DNA of 64,000 nucleotides from the NCBI RefSeq assembly GCF_002920915.1, contig NZ_PQVF01000007.1:124001-188000 (forward strand), read 5' to 3'. The DNA is from Solitalea longa. Lineage in GTDB: Bacteria > Bacteroidota > Bacteroidia > Sphingobacteriales > Sphingobacteriaceae. Shown here in pieces: positions 9,135 to 19,982 of the stretch. The first letter of the stretch is position 1, and each line of letters begins with the position of its first letter. The notes below the pieces were generated by a model. That model saw only the letters and a list, made by a program, of their open reading frames with translations, searched no databases and was not told where the DNA came from. The position numbers and the translations under genes were made by a program.

Positions 9135-9520
9135 ATTCCTTAACAAACGAATCCCCTGACTAATTACACTTAATGACTGGCCAGTACTTAAAGTCCAAGT
9201 TGTCCCGAGGCCGTTCCCTTGTCTACATGGGAAAACCTTTGTTAGTAGAGTAATTCTCCATGAATAAACCGAAGGCATAACCTAACTAAATAGCTAGTAA
9301 CGAGCAATTTATTGATTTAAATCAGTTCATAACAGCCTCTACTCCAATAGCTTTGTCTTGTAAAGTTCTCAAACCCAATGCTGTTTTCGCACACCTCATA
9401 CGTGTGCTTAGGAATATCAGGTGAAAGGTGACATTTGTCAACTTTTTTTCGGGATTGATTAACTAAAGTTGCTATTACCAATTTTTAACCAATTTATTTT
9501 TTGATAAACCTTATTTTTTG
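9135..9520. other. Intergenic region upstream of fhs
   Basis: About 386 bases without a credible gene. A 6-bp hairpin gcacac-ctcatac-gtgtgc lies at 9389-9407. No canonical TAnnTTTG box and no known riboswitch architecture could be recognised; the fhs promoter is presumably in the last 150 bases. Confidence 0.3.
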
Positions 9521-11188
9521 ATGAAAGCCGATATCCAAATTTCTCGTGAAGCTGACTTAAAACATATTAATGTCATTGCTGAACAAGTTGACATTGATTC
9601 TGATAATCTAATCCAATTTGGAAAATACAAAGCCAAAATCTCATTGGATGAGTTAAACGAAGGTCAAGCTAAAAATGCTAATCTAATCTTAGTTACTGCA
9701 ATTACACCAAATAAAGCCGGCGTGGGTAAAACCGTTACTTCCGTTGGGCTTTCACTAGGTTTGAATAAAATAGGTAAGAAATCAATTGTTGCTCTACGCG
9801 AACCATCGCTAGGACCTTGTTTTGGAATGAAAGGTGGTGCTGCTGGCGGCGGTTTTGCGCAGGTATTGCCAATGGAGGATATCAACCTTCATTTTACCGG
9901 AGATTTTCACGCTATTACTTCTGCAAATAATATGATTGCGGCCTTATTGGATAACTACCAATATCAAAACCGCAATACAGATAAAGCATTGTCGCAAATT
10001 GTATGGAGACGCGTTTTAGATGTGAATGACCGTTCGCTCCGTCAAATTGTTACAGGTCTTGGTGGTTCTACCAATGGCCTTCCACAGGAAGCGGGCTTTG
10101 ACATTACGCCTGCATCAGAAATTATGGCCTTATTATGCTTATCCACAAGTGTTGAAGATCTGGAAGAACGCATTAACAATATATTATTAGGTTATCGAAT
10201 GGATAAATCGCCTTTTTATGTGCATGATCTGGGTATTGGAGGAGCGATTGCCGTATTATTGAAAGATGCCATTCTGCCTAATTTGGTACAAACAACTGAG
10301 AATACTGCTGCTATTATTCACGGTGGGCCATTTGCGAATATCGCCCACGGCTGTAACTCCGTTATTGCAACTAAAATGGCACTATCTCATGCCGATTATG
10401 TAGTGACTGAAGCTGGTTTTGGAGCTGATCTCGGCGCTGAGAAATTCCTCGATATCAAATGCCGATTAGCCGGTTTACAACCCAAAGCAACGGTAATTGT
10501 TGTGACTACACTGTCATTGAAATTGCATGGTGGCGTTGCTGAAAAGGATATCAAATTACCAAATATGGAAGCTTTGAAGGCAGGCTTACCAAATCTTCAG
10601 CGCCATATAGAGAATATGAAAAATTTTGGCCAAAGTGTTATAGTTGGCTTGAATCGTCATACATCTGATGTAGATGAAGAAATTGAATTTATTGAGGATT
10701 GGTGTGAAAAGCAAAATGTAGCCTTTGCGGTAAATAACTGTTTTGCATATGGTGGTGATGGTGCGTTGGAACTAGCTGCGGCAGTGGTGAATACCGTTGA
10801 AGATACACCTTCAAAGCCTATTAATTTCACCTATGATCTTGAAGATGATACCAGGCTGAAAGTTGAAAAGATTGTAAAAAACATTTATCGGGCAAACTAC
10901 GTAGAGTTTAGCACTAAGGCACAAAGTAAATTATTGGCTATCCGCAAAAACGGTTGGAATACATTGCCGGTATGTATTGCTAAAACGCAGTACTCCTTTG
11001 CTGATGATCCTAAAATGGGTGCTGCACCTAGTGGATTTACCATTACCATTCAGGATTTAGTGGTTAACTCAGGAGCAGGCTTTATTGTGGCTATCGCAGG
11101 TGATATTATGCGGATGCCCGGTTTACCAAAAGATCCTGCAGCAATGCAAATAAAAATTGAAAATGGATTCATTGAAGGATTGAGTTAA
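9521..11188 (+). CDS. fhs: Formate--tetrahydrofolate ligase
   Basis: 555 residues, typical for the family. It makes 10-formyl-THF from formate, THF and ATP in cytoplasmic one-carbon metabolism. Visible motifs: P-loop-like PNKAGVGKT (~64-72), the following [18 protein letters not shown] segment, and the [13 protein letters not shown] folate/ATP region. The ATG at 9521 is preferred over the adjoining TTG at 9518. The gene appears monocistronic: 386 bases upstream and 341 bases downstream have no convincing genes. Confidence 0.96.
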   Translation: MKADIQISREADLKHINVIAEQVDIDSDNLIQFGKYKAKISLDELNEGQAKNANLILVTAITPNKAGVGKTVTSVGLSLGLNKIGKKSIVALREPSLGPCFGMKGGAAGGGFAQVLPMEDINLHFTGDFHAITSANNMIAALLDNYQYQNRNTDKALSQIVWRRVLDVNDRSLRQIVTGLGGSTNGLPQEAGFDITPASEIMALLCLSTSVEDLEERINNILLGYRMDKSPFYVHDLGIGGAIAVLLKDAILPNLVQTTENTAAIIHGGPFANIAHGCNSVIATKMALSHADYVVTEAGFGADLGAEKFLDIKCRLAGLQPKATVIVVTTLSLKLHGGVAEKDIKLPNMEALKAGLPNLQRHIENMKNFGQSVIVGLNRHTSDVDEEIEFIEDWCEKQNVAFAVNNCFAYGGDGALELAAAVVNTVEDTPSKPINFTYDLEDDTRLKVEKIVKNIYRANYVEFSTKAQSKLLAIRKNGWNTLPVCIAKTQYSFADDPKMGAAPSGFTITIQDLVVNSGAGFIVAIAGDIMRMPGLPKDPAAMQIKIENGFIEGLS

Positions 11189-11529
11189 GCAGCTGAATCA
11201 AAGAAATTAATTCAAAAAAAGGTGTTTATGAAAACACCCTATAAATGAAGATCTCAACCTAATGGCGGTTGTTCAGAAATGGACGGCCGCTTTTTTTATG
11301 CAATTACAGTAGTCGAGTTCTCAATACTGTGTTTAAAAGAACCATTTGAGAAGATGTTAGTTGAGATAATCCCCATGGAATGCTGCTTGATAGTAAAGAC
11401 AAAAAGGGTTCAAACTACAACTTTAAACAGGATGGAAAATAAATCAAAGTCTTCGACCGAATGAAAGCAAAAAGTCTATAAGCAGCAAAAATGATTTTTA
11501 TTACTTTGCATGAAATTTATTTAACTTCT
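11189..11529. other. Intergenic region between fhs and the MG2/plug gene
   Basis: A 7-bp hairpin ggtgttt/aaacacc lies at 11221-11237 preceded by an A-run, so it would terminate minus-strand transcripts. A weaker GC stem at about 11265-11288 is followed by a T-run and may end fhs. A 61-codon open frame at 11279-11464 has no start signal or recognisable content and is not called. A TTACTTTG box at 11501-11508 may be the -7 element of the next gene. Confidence 0.35.
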
Positions 11530-13920
11530 GTGAAAATTAAATACCTGATTATAACTATTGTCCTTTTTGCCTCTGTTACCGCTTTAGCAGATGATCCAAT
11601 TGTTGACCTCTTTAAGTTGAAAGTAGTTAAACCATATACTCAGTATTTTGAGCAAACACGCGAACGGGTATATGTACATACAAATCGCTCGGAATATTTT
11701 GCCGGAGACAATATCTGGTTTAAAGCTTATGTATATGATGCATTATATGCCCATCCAGTGAATGAAACCAGTAAATTGTATGTCGAGCTATTTAATCCTC
11801 TGGGAAAACTTATTGAACGAAAAATCTTGTTTGTTCGAAACGGAGTAAGCAACAATTCCTTTCATATTGAAGAAGACTTAGAAGCCGGAGAATACACACT
11901 GAGAGCGTATACTAACTGGATGAGAAATTTTAAAGATCAATCGTTCTATAGGCAAACGATTAAAGTCCTCAATTCCGATCTGCAAAAAAAACCTATATTA
12001 AAAAATCAAAAAGAACTTCCAGACGTACAGGTTTTTCCTGAGGGAGGTTCGTTTGTAGAGGGGGTTAAAACCCGCTTCGGAATTAAAGTTACTCTTCCTG
12101 ATGGACACGGAACCCAGGCAACCGGCTTTATAGTTAACTCAAAAAATGATACGCTTCAAACTTTTTTAACTAATGTTTTTGGTTTAGGAGATTTTACCAT
12201 TACCTCCGAAGGAAATGATTCTTGCCGTATTATAACACAATTTGGGAAAGGGGAACAAAAAGAAATTGGTATGCCAATGCCTCAGAAAAAAGGAATTGGA
12301 CTTGCAGTGAATAATCTGAATGAGAGTAAGTTAATAGTTGAATTAAGTTGCAATGAAGCCACCCTGTCTGAAGTAAAGGATAAGCCTCTCTGTTTACTGG
12401 TTCATAATAATGGGAATGTGTACCAATGTATCTATTTTAATTTCAATTCAACACTGAATTCCTGTTTCTTAAATCCTAAGTTAATGGGGCCTGGCATTAA
12501 TTACATTACTGTGTTTAATGCCGATGCCCAGCCTATTGCCGAACGTTTGGTATTTAATAAGGCTATTAACATAAAAGGGAGTATAGATTTTAAGTATCAG
12601 CTTGCAAATGACTCTTTACTTTTTGAAGTAAGCACTGCTGATAGTTCCCAAAAACCTGCAATCGCAAATTTGAGTTTTTCTGTTTTGCCTGCTAAAACTA
12701 CCGGAAATAAATTCAAGACTTCTTTATATGCTGATGTCTTATTGCTCTATTCGCTGAAAGGCACCGTTGAGTCACCGGAATATTATTTAGAAAGTAATGA
12801 TTATGAGCGTAGGTATCAGCTTGATAATTTGTTATTAACCCAAGGATGGAGACGCTACAATTGGCAGGAAATTACAGCGGGTAGCACCCCAAAACTGAGA
12901 TATGCTTTTGAGAGTGGTTTCGAAATAAATGTTAAGGCAATTAATGCATTTAAAAATAAAGCAGAAGCTAAATCAACCTTTACACTTTTTTCACCCGAAA
13001 ACAACCTCATACTTGCTGTTGAAGCTGATTCAAGCGGTAAGGCTTCTTTTAAAAAACTGTATTTAAAAGATAGCAGTAACGTCACCATAAACGCTTCAAA
13101 CCTGGAAGGAAAGGTTAAAAACAGGGTGATAGAAACACAGATTGTTACCCAGCATTTAGATAGTACTATTATCGTTAATTCTTCAAGGTCGTTTCAAACA
13201 GATAGTGTAATCCTTCAGAATCCATTTGGGGGTAAAACCATCAAGTTAAAAGAAGTTGTAGTCAAAGCACAAAAAAAGAAAGACCCATTTGAAGGAAATA
13301 TATTCAGTACTATGGATGATCGAACAATAACGATCACCAAAGAGAATTATTTTCTCTATAATTCATTGGAAAATTTATTACTTATAGAGTTCAATGCATT
13401 TACCGCTCGCGATGGTGATGGAAATTTAACAATTAATCTTGGAGCAAGCACTTCTGGTAGTCCGGCACTTATTGTGGATGGTTTTACCGAGAATCTAACA
13501 TCTTACTTTGATCGTGCCCGGATAGAAGATATTGAAGCAATTGCGATAAATAGGTTTAATCCCAAGCTTGGCATGAATGGCTCAAATGGTTCAATAAATA
13601 TTATTACTCGAAAAGAACCTGTTGACTGGTGGGATAGTAATAATTATTCTCATTTAAGCACTTTACTAGTTAAAGGTTATGCCGCTCCTGTTCAATTTTT
13701 TCAGCCTAAATATGTCTTAAAACCCGAAACGACAGATTATCAAAAGTATGCTAGTGTCTATTGGAATCCCAATGTGCAAACTGATTCCAAAGGGAAGGCA
13801 ACGTTTAAGTTTATGGTTCCTAAAGAAATAAAAGAATTGATCATTAGGTCAGAAGGAATTTCTCAAAATGGAACTGTTTATTTTGTGGATCGAAAAATAA
13901 ATTTAGATACAGATTTGTAA
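11530..13920 (+). CDS. Exported MG2-domain protein with embedded TonB-plug-like domain
   Basis: About 796 residues from a GTG at 11530, which directly opens the signal peptide (KIKYLIITIVLFASVTALA); an upstream ATG at 11491 overlaps a -7-like box and is less likely. The N-terminal region reads as a macroglobulin MG2 domain (VYVHTNRSEYFAGDNIWFKA). Around residues 575-690 there is a TonB-receptor plug-like domain (VDGFTENLTSYFDRARIEDI, then GSINIITRK), but no barrel follows. The end returns to an A2M-like strand (DSKGKATFKFMVPKEIKELI). Such proteins are common in Bacteroidota and probably work at the outer membrane; the exact role is unknown. Confidence 0.75.
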   Translation: MKIKYLIITIVLFASVTALADDPIVDLFKLKVVKPYTQYFEQTRERVYVHTNRSEYFAGDNIWFKAYVYDALYAHPVNETSKLYVELFNPLGKLIERKILFVRNGVSNNSFHIEEDLEAGEYTLRAYTNWMRNFKDQSFYRQTIKVLNSDLQKKPILKNQKELPDVQVFPEGGSFVEGVKTRFGIKVTLPDGHGTQATGFIVNSKNDTLQTFLTNVFGLGDFTITSEGNDSCRIITQFGKGEQKEIGMPMPQKKGIGLAVNNLNESKLIVELSCNEATLSEVKDKPLCLLVHNNGNVYQCIYFNFNSTLNSCFLNPKLMGPGINYITVFNADAQPIAERLVFNKAINIKGSIDFKYQLANDSLLFEVSTADSSQKPAIANLSFSVLPAKTTGNKFKTSLYADVLLLYSLKGTVESPEYYLESNDYERRYQLDNLLLTQGWRRYNWQEITAGSTPKLRYAFESGFEINVKAINAFKNKAEAKSTFTLFSPENNLILAVEADSSGKASFKKLYLKDSSNVTINASNLEGKVKNRVIETQIVTQHLDSTIIVNSSRSFQTDSVILQNPFGGKTIKLKEVVVKAQKKKDPFEGNIFSTMDDRTITITKENYFLYNSLENLLLIEFNAFTARDGDGNLTINLGASTSGSPALIVDGFTENLTSYFDRARIEDIEAIAINRFNPKLGMNGSNGSINIITRKEPVDWWDSNNYSHLSTLLVKGYAAPVQFFQPKYVLKPETTDYQKYASVYWNPNVQTDSKGKATFKFMVPKEIKELIIRSEGISQNGTVYFVDRKINLDTDL

Positions 13921-13937
13921 AAATTAATAATTAGAGA

Positions 13938-13967
13938 AAAGGGCTGTTCGTAGGAACAGCCCTTTTT
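13938..13967 (+). terminator. Terminator after MG2/plug gene
   Basis: A 12-bp stem aaagggctgttc (13938-13949) with gaacagcccttt (13954-13965), loop gtag, then T-run, starting 18 bases after the stop codon. Confidence 0.9.
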
Positions 13968-14025
13968 ATTTAAATATCAGTTGAAGAATAAACCTATGTT
14001 ATTCGAAGTGTTCAACGTATCAATG

Positions 14026-14097
14026 TCCTTCAACATCCTGACCCAACACAGCAAGGATTGCGATGACCACACCGATGATGCCATAAAGTACACCTTT
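14026..14097 (-). pseudogene. Decayed fragment of a second pntB copy
   Basis: Read on the minus strand this ~72-base stretch encodes [24 protein letters not shown], which matches residues ~34-58 of the intact PntB at 16058-17458 ([20 protein letters not shown]). At DNA level I count about 8 mismatches and one 3-base in-frame gap over ~70 bases. Similarity stops abruptly on both sides: right after the TlpA-like stop at 14104 and at about 14026. It is a short remnant of a duplicated pntB, not an active gene. Confidence 0.75.
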
Positions 14098-14103
14098 TAC
14101 TTG

Positions 14104-15702
14104 TTATAAATTTTCATTTAAGAGTGCAATAATATCATCCTTTAGTGCTGCTTCGCTGGGTCCTTTGGCATCTTCATCGCGCACTCGTCCTTGTTTATCC
14201 AATAAAACATAATGTGGTATGCCGGAAATTTGAAATCTGGCAGCTAAAGCATTGTAATCATTATTGTTTAGCAGGAAATGTTCTCCTTCAATTTTGAGTT
14301 CGGCGATGTTAGTTTTCCAGACATTTTCCTCCGATTGAACACCAAGATAAAGGAACACTACACCTTTTCCTTTAAGCTCATCGTGCAGTTTCTTTGAATT
14401 GGGCATTTCAGCTTTACAAGGGCCACACCAGGTAGCCCAAAAATCGACATAAATGACTTTGCCTTTATATTTCTCTATAATCTTTTGAAAGGTGCTGTCT
14501 GCAGAATTTGCTGATTTATTATTATTGTTAGCTTGTGCGGGAAGTTTTAATCTATTGATCCTATCTAACTCATGCTGGTATTCAGCCATGATTTTTTGTT
14601 TGATGTTTTCATCCGATACCAGTTTTTGAAATACGGCTATTTGAGTAGATATTGCGCTGTGTTTACTTTTTATGTTTTTGTAAACATAGTTTGCTAACAA
14701 AATATTGCGTAGGTAGCCCTCGCTTTTGGAAGCTATATAATCAAAATCGTTTAAGGTTTTAAGCAGGTCGGTATTTCTTTCCAAAACTTTTTTTAGAATT
14801 AGGGTGTCGCCATCAAAAACGGCTGAACTGTCGGTGTGTTTGAAATCATGCAGTACATTTTTTTCTTCATCAGTAATGTCCTTATCGTAAGAAAGTGCTG
14901 CTTCAACTAGGTCAAGGGTGAACGTATGATAAGTTCTTCTGGATATTATGTAATTAATATATTCATGGGTGTAGCGGCCATACATGTGACATATGGTAGC
15001 ATCTGGATTATTTAAGGTAAAACGGCCAAAAAAGTCAAAATAATCAGCCTTTAAGCTAAACGCAGGTTGTTGTATCCAATCATAACGCATCAAATCATCA
15101 GCACACCTGTATTCTATAAAATATTTTGCCCATCTGTTAAATAAATCAGTGGTTTTGTTTTTTTTAATAAAGCTGTTGTAAAAGTTCATTTCATCTTTTA
15201 ATAAGCTGTAGCGGAATTTTTTAAAAGCAACGGCTGAGCTGTCACTTTGATAGCTTCTTAAAATATCATTTGTGGACTTATTGTTAACTTTTGAGTCAAG
15301 GTACTGATTCAAAAAAATATTTAGAACGCTATTCGTTTTGGCCTCAAAACCTGAAAATACTAAAGAGTGACTTATATCGTCAGCATCCATTGAAATTACC
15401 AGTTTTTGTCCAGAGGATACTATTAACCCAATTGGCCGATTCATGAAAACAAAGACAATGTCTTGCAGTACGTCAATTGGTAACTTAATGGTAAAGGATC
15501 CATCGGGTTGAATGAGGGCGTTGTACACCAACTGTTCATCAAAAACAATATCACGCTTAATGAACATAATACTGTTATTCTCTTTTAAATACTTTTCAAC
15601 GTTTTTTATTTTTCCCGAAACGGTAACACTGTCTTGCGCAAATGCGGCAATGGGTAATAATAACTCTAGGCACAGGGCAATTAAAAGGAATTGTTTTTTC
15701 AT
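14104..15702 (-). CDS. Exported TlpA-like thioredoxin-fold protein
   Basis: 532 residues with a signal peptide ending at AAFAQ. A DUF4369-like/beta-rich N-terminal part (~25-120) is followed by a long helical region and a C-terminal TlpA domain (~405-532) with WCGPC in DFWATWCGPCKAEMP and cis-Pro in SGIPHYVLLD. Probable role: periplasmic thiol reductase. It has its own promoter: TATATTTG on the minus strand at 15738-15745 with TTTG 17 bases upstream. A pntB remnant abuts its 3' end. Confidence 0.85.
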   Translation of the reverse strand: MKKQFLLIALCLELLLPIAAFAQDSVTVSGKIKNVEKYLKENNSIMFIKRDIVFDEQLVYNALIQPDGSFTIKLPIDVLQDIVFVFMNRPIGLIVSSGQKLVISMDADDISHSLVFSGFEAKTNSVLNIFLNQYLDSKVNNKSTNDILRSYQSDSSAVAFKKFRYSLLKDEMNFYNSFIKKNKTTDLFNRWAKYFIEYRCADDLMRYDWIQQPAFSLKADYFDFFGRFTLNNPDATICHMYGRYTHEYINYIISRRTYHTFTLDLVEAALSYDKDITDEEKNVLHDFKHTDSSAVFDGDTLILKKVLERNTDLLKTLNDFDYIASKSEGYLRNILLANYVYKNIKSKHSAISTQIAVFQKLVSDENIKQKIMAEYQHELDRINRLKLPAQANNNNKSANSADSTFQKIIEKYKGKVIYVDFWATWCGPCKAEMPNSKKLHDELKGKGVVFLYLGVQSEENVWKTNIAELKIEGEHFLLNNNDYNALAARFQISGIPHYVLLDKQGRVRDEDAKGPSEAALKDDIIALLNENL

Positions 15703-15737
15703 TTTGAATTGTAACTAACGTGGCAATACTTATGTCG

Positions 15738-15766
15738 CAAATATATCCCTTTCCATCTTACTCAAA
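15738..15766 (-). promoter_or_regulatory. Bacteroidota-type promoter of the TlpA-like gene
   Basis: On the minus strand TTTG (15763-15766), 17-base spacer, TATATTTG (15738-15745), about 35 bases ahead of the ATG at 15702. This fits the TTG-N17-23-TAnnTTTG pattern known for Bacteroidota sigma factors. The rest of the gap to 15924 shows nothing further. Confidence 0.6.
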
Positions 15767-15924
15767 AGTTAAATTTCATAAACAAATAGTTCTTTCTATT
15801 GCTTGTTTAATTCTATGCAATTAATTATAGTTACATTACTTTTAAGAAAAGAACCTCTATTCTCGCAAATCAAATGGTTCGTAAGTAATTAAAATCGTTC
15901 TCTTGATCTGACTAATACAAAAAA

Positions 15925-15961
15925 CAAAAAGTGTTCAAAATATAATTCTGAACACTTTTTG
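15925..15961 (-). terminator. Terminator of the pntAB operon
   Basis: A 13-bp stem caaaaagtgttca (15925-15937) with tgaacactttttg (15949-15961), 11-base loop, T-run on the minus strand. It lies ~100 bases beyond the pntB stop. Confidence 0.75.
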
Positions 15962-16057
15962 TCTTTTAAATCAGTCCCTCTTTAAAACTATATACATCAT
16001 CAGAGAGACTGTTTTATAATAAAATTTGAAAGCAAGGACAAAACCTTGAATTTCAAC

Positions 16058-17458
16058 TTAATCCTTTAACGAAGCAAGGATCTTCTCCATGCTTTCTGTG
16101 GCATCGCCGTACAACATATCGGTATTGGATTTATAGAAGAGCGGGTTCTCAACGCCAGCGTATCCAACCGACATTGAGCGTTTCATTACAATAACTTCAT
16201 CTGCTTTCCAGGCTTCAATAACTGGCATGCCATAGATCGGACTGGCAGGATCGTCTTGCGCGCCTGGATTCACTACGTCGTTTGCACCGATCACCATCAC
16301 CAAATCGGTATCCGGAAGATCTTCATTGATCTCATCCATCTCCAGAACAATATCATATGGTACATTAGCCTCGGCCAAAAGCACATTCATGTGGCCAGGC
16401 AAACGTCCGGCAACCGGATGAATGGCGAACCTCACTTTTTTGCCTGACTTACGTAAGCGCTCAACAAGGTCATGAATAGGATACTGTGCCTTGGCCACCG
16501 CCATACCATAACCCGGAACGATCACTACTGATTTTGCCTCTCTCAAAAGATTGGCAACTTCTTCGTGAGTCATAGCAGTTACTTCTCCTTCCATGGCTTG
16601 TGCAGAACCTGTGGCTGCAACCTCCCCAAATCCACCGAAGATCACTGAAAGGAAGGAGCGATTCATAGCTTCACACATGATGATGGAAAGAATAGCTCCT
16701 GAACTTCCTACCAGCGCACCGGTAACAATCAGCAGATCGTTTCCCAACATAAACCCCGCTGCCGAAGCCGCCCATCCAGAGTAGGAATTAAGCATAGACA
16801 CCACAACAGGCATATCCGCGCCGCCAATGGCCATTACCAGCATCACACCAATAAAAGCCGAAATAGCTGTCATGATGTAGAGATACATCATGCCGTCAGT
16901 TCCTTCAGCCTTTACAAATAAAACCCCAAGAACAACGCAAATAAGTAGCAACACAATGTTCACTGCATGTCGGCCCGTATATAAAAGTGGTTTACTACGG
17001 ATCTTTCCTTCCAGCTTACCCCAGGCAACAATGGAACCGGTGAATGTAATTGCACCAATAAAAATTCCAACGAATACTTCAACTAAGTGAATAATATGTT
17101 CGGTAGGAGGAAGCGTATGCGAAGCAGGATCCATATAAGAACCAAAGCCCACCAGGACGGCAGCAAGTCCCACAAAGGAGTGAAGGATAGCTACTAACTG
17201 GGGCATCGAGGTCATTTCTACTTTTGCAGCCAGAAATACGCCAATCACCGAAGCAATAGCGATAGCGGCAATGATATAAGTATGACCTTCAACACCCTGA
17301 CCCAGTACCGTGGCAAGGATAGCGATGGCCATACCGATGATGCCGTAAAGTACACCTCGTTTTGCAGATTCCTGTGAGGAAAGTCCGCCCAGACTGAGGA
17401 TAAATAAAATACTGGTGAACAGATAAGCTGCTGTTTGTATTTCTTTTGCGATCATCAT
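16058..17458 (-). CDS. pntB: NAD(P) transhydrogenase subunit beta
   Basis: 466 residues, full length for PntB. The first ~265 residues hold the membrane helices of domain II; the C-terminal third is the NADP(H)-binding domain III with [16 protein letters not shown], the [18 protein letters not shown] segment and the end region [14 protein letters not shown]. Together with PntA it couples proton transfer across the inner membrane to hydride transfer between NADH and NADP+. The start is 3 bases from the pntA stop, so the two are translated from one transcript. A decayed second copy of its N-terminal coding region lies at 14026-14097. Confidence 0.97.
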   Translation of the reverse strand: MMIAKEIQTAAYLFTSILFILSLGGLSSQESAKRGVLYGIIGMAIAILATVLGQGVEGHTYIIAAIAIASVIGVFLAAKVEMTSMPQLVAILHSFVGLAAVLVGFGSYMDPASHTLPPTEHIIHLVEVFVGIFIGAITFTGSIVAWGKLEGKIRSKPLLYTGRHAVNIVLLLICVVLGVLFVKAEGTDGMMYLYIMTAISAFIGVMLVMAIGGADMPVVVSMLNSYSGWAASAAGFMLGNDLLIVTGALVGSSGAILSIIMCEAMNRSFLSVIFGGFGEVAATGSAQAMEGEVTAMTHEEVANLLREAKSVVIVPGYGMAVAKAQYPIHDLVERLRKSGKKVRFAIHPVAGRLPGHMNVLLAEANVPYDIVLEMDEINEDLPDTDLVMVIGANDVVNPGAQDDPASPIYGMPVIEAWKADEVIVMKRSMSVGYAGVENPLFYKSNTDMLYGDATESMEKILASLKD

Positions 17459-17461
17459 CTT

Positions 17462-19003
17462 TTATTTTTTGAACATTTTCAACATACGGTGAGTAACGAG
17501 GAATCCGCCTACAATATTAATGCTGGCCACAAGAATTGCGACAAATGCCAGAATGGTAAGCGGACTAGAAAGATCATTAGTTGTTTGCAGAAGCCCACCG
17601 ACAATGATAATACCGCTTATGGCGTTGGTTACAGCCATAAGTGGAGTGTGCAAGGAGTGAGATACATTCCAGATCACTTGCCAGCCAACGAATACGGCGA
17701 GCACAAACACGGTGAAATGCTGCATGAATTCAGCAGGAGCAAACTGGCCAATGAGTAGTAAAAACAACCCAATCACCGTCAAACGAATGAACATTGAGGT
17801 TGCTTGTTTTTTGGCAAGCTGTTGTTCATTTACTTTCTTTTCTTCTGCTTTCTCAGCGGCAGATTCAGTTTTCGGTTTAGCAGGACTAACTGGCAGCGGC
17901 TGTGGTGGCCAGTTGATCGAGCCATTATAAGTTACCATCGCACGCGATACTACCGCATCTTCCATATCAATCTTAAAATGCTCTGCCTTGCCCATATCAT
18001 CAAGCAAATGGCAAAGGTTATTGCCATAAAGCTGTGATGCCTGGTTAGGGAGCTGATTGAGCTTACCAAGAATAGTTACTCCGTTTGTAGTAGTATAAAC
18101 TTCACCGGGTTTGGTAAGTACACAATTACCGCCTGTAGAGGCAGCAAGGTCAACGATCACCGACCCGGGTTTCATAGCTGCAACGTGATAATCGAGGATC
18201 AGTTTTGGAGCTTCCTTTCCCGGAATCTGTGCGGTTGTAATGATGATATCCGCATCTTTGGCTTGTTCAAGAAAAAGCTGCATTTCTGCATCAATGAATT
18301 CCTTGCTCATTTCTTTGGAATAACCCGAAGCTGTAGCGCCATCTTCATTGATGTTAACAGTTAGGAAAGAGGCACCCATTGATTCGATCTGCTCGGCCAC
18401 TTCTTTTCGGGTATCAAAAGCCCTTACAATAGCACCGAGTGAATTGGCAGCGCCGATAGCGGCAAGACCGGCCACTCCAGCGCCGATCACCAGTACTTTG
18501 GCGGGTTCAACTTTTCCCGCTGCTGTGATCTGTCCGTTTAAAAAACGTCCGAAGTGATAGGAACCCTCAATGACAGCGCGATAACCTGCAATGTTAGCCA
18601 TGGAAGAGAGCACATCCATTTTCTGCGCCCTTGAGATACGCGGGATGGCATCCATAGCCACCGCATTTACTTTTTTCAAGGCCAGTTTTTTAAGGAGCTC
18701 TGGATGCTGTGCTGGCCATAAATAGCTGAGAAGAACGAGGCCTCCCCACATCATGTCCACTTCATCAACGCTTGGCTCTTTAACTTTTAATACAATGTCT
18801 GATTGGCCGTAGATCTCCGTGGCCGTTTGAACTATTTGGGCGCCGGCTTCTTCAAATTCTTTGTCGGTAAAATTTGCCTTAGCTCCGGCATTTTGTTGTA
18901 TGCATACATGGAAGCCTTGTTTTATCAGGCGCTTCACTGTTTTAGGAGTTGCCGCTACCCTGAGTTCGGTAGGGGATACTTCCGTTGGAATTCCAACTAT
19001 CAT
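17462..19003 (-). CDS. pntA: NAD(P) transhydrogenase subunit alpha (fused alpha1-alpha2)
   Basis: 513 residues. The N-terminal ~375 residues are the NAD(H)-binding domain I (alanine dehydrogenase-like) with the dinucleotide motif GAGVAG (174-179) and the RQD-type loop region. A charged linker rich in Ala/Lys/Glu (~380-405) joins it to ~105 residues of membrane helices. So this is the single-chain alpha form as in E. coli rather than split PntAA/PntAB. First gene of the pntAB operon. Confidence 0.97.
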   Translation of the reverse strand: MIVGIPTEVSPTELRVAATPKTVKRLIKQGFHVCIQQNAGAKANFTDKEFEEAGAQIVQTATEIYGQSDIVLKVKEPSVDEVDMMWGGLVLLSYLWPAQHPELLKKLALKKVNAVAMDAIPRISRAQKMDVLSSMANIAGYRAVIEGSYHFGRFLNGQITAAGKVEPAKVLVIGAGVAGLAAIGAANSLGAIVRAFDTRKEVAEQIESMGASFLTVNINEDGATASGYSKEMSKEFIDAEMQLFLEQAKDADIIITTAQIPGKEAPKLILDYHVAAMKPGSVIVDLAASTGGNCVLTKPGEVYTTTNGVTILGKLNQLPNQASQLYGNNLCHLLDDMGKAEHFKIDMEDAVVSRAMVTYNGSINWPPQPLPVSPAKPKTESAAEKAEEKKVNEQQLAKKQATSMFIRLTVIGLFLLLIGQFAPAEFMQHFTVFVLAVFVGWQVIWNVSHSLHTPLMAVTNAISGIIIVGGLLQTTNDLSSPLTILAFVAILVASINIVGGFLVTHRMLKMFKK

Positions 19004-19212
19004 AATAATTTGATTGGTATATCAAATAACCGAAAATGATTGAGTAATTAAAAATGACATTACTCATGTTCCGGTTTTTATCCTGGGTACCTGCCACATG
19101 ATTTTAAATGGAAAAATTAAAAAGGAAGTGGCTGAACGTGATTAATTTAGGGGGTGTTTTCATTGCAACTGCTTTCAGCAATTTTTGTCTCAAGCAGCGG
19201 GTTGATCTATAA

Positions 19213-19248
19213 CAAAAGGAGATCACTGTTAAGCAAGATCTCCTTTTG
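19213..19248 (-). terminator. Terminator after the 163-residue secreted protein gene
   Basis: A 12-bp perfect stem caaaaggagatc (19213-19224) with gatctccttttg (19237-19248), 12-base loop. It follows the minus-strand stop at 19296 by about 50 bases. The flanking 19004-19212 holds the pntA upstream region with no clear promoter box. Confidence 0.75.
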
Positions 19249-19295
19249 CTATAAGTGGTTTATCAATAAACTTTCGGTATGGGGCTGGAGGAGTT

Positions 19296-19787
19296 TTATT
19301 GCTTTTTAGAAGCTCGCACCAATTCTCCATACGTTGGAATTTGCTGCATAATAGAAGCCCTTAGCTGAGTAAGCAAATAGGTTTCGGCCTGATAAAACTC
19401 AAAGGCAACAACGGCATTGGTGGCAGCCTTAATTTTCTTGTAATAAGTCTCGAGACTTTTCTCCTGTTCTACACGATTGGCAAAATATTTTAATGATAAA
19501 GAATCAGCAATGGCTGGTGTCATGTTGGAGTAAGCTTGGGCAGTCCGTTCGTATAACTGGATCCGCGATTTTATAGTGCTTTTATTTGATTGTTGGTACT
19601 CATCATAAATTTTCCAGAAAGCAATAGAATCTTTCCCTGAAACCGGCACCAATTTACTTACCGCTTCTCTCTTCTGAACTCCTAATAAGTTAACCATTGC
19701 TTCGGCCTCTGCATCAGAGGTTTGTGCCTGTACGGAGATTGAGCAGAGCGTACCAAATACAGCAATTAAAGTAATTTTTAATTTCAT
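19296..19787 (-). CDS. Secreted helical hypothetical protein
   Basis: 163 residues with a signal peptide ending at SVQAQ. The mature chain is almost entirely helical, with many Gln/Glu/Lys and no cysteines, in the manner of small periplasmic helical proteins such as Spy/CpxP; no LTxxQ motif is visible, so that assignment is not made. Monocistronic, with its own terminator. Confidence 0.6.
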   Translation of the reverse strand: MKLKITLIAVFGTLCSISVQAQTSDAEAEAMVNLLGVQKREAVSKLVPVSGKDSIAFWKIYDEYQQSNKSTIKSRIQLYERTAQAYSNMTPAIADSLSLKYFANRVEQEKSLETYYKKIKAATNAVVAFEFYQAETYLLTQLRASIMQQIPTYGELVRASKKQ

Positions 19788-19982
19788 ATTATTAATTATT
19801 AGATACTAATCAATATACTGAAAATAAATAGGTTATGCTTTAAGCCAATAAATAATTATTGATAACTATTTGATGTAATTTTTAGATCGATATCGGGTTA
19901 ATCTGATAAACCTTTTCAAAGAGAATTTATTACCCTTTAGTCAAAAGTATGAGGTTCTCAGTTATTCCTTTTATCAGTATTT

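Noticed and set aside
9135-9517. Possible folate riboswitch ahead of fhs
   Set aside because: No known THF riboswitch architecture or conserved core could be recognised; only one short hairpin is present.
11279-11464. 61-codon open frame after fhs
   Set aside because: No start signal, no recognisable domain, and the region looks intergenic with terminator-like hairpins.
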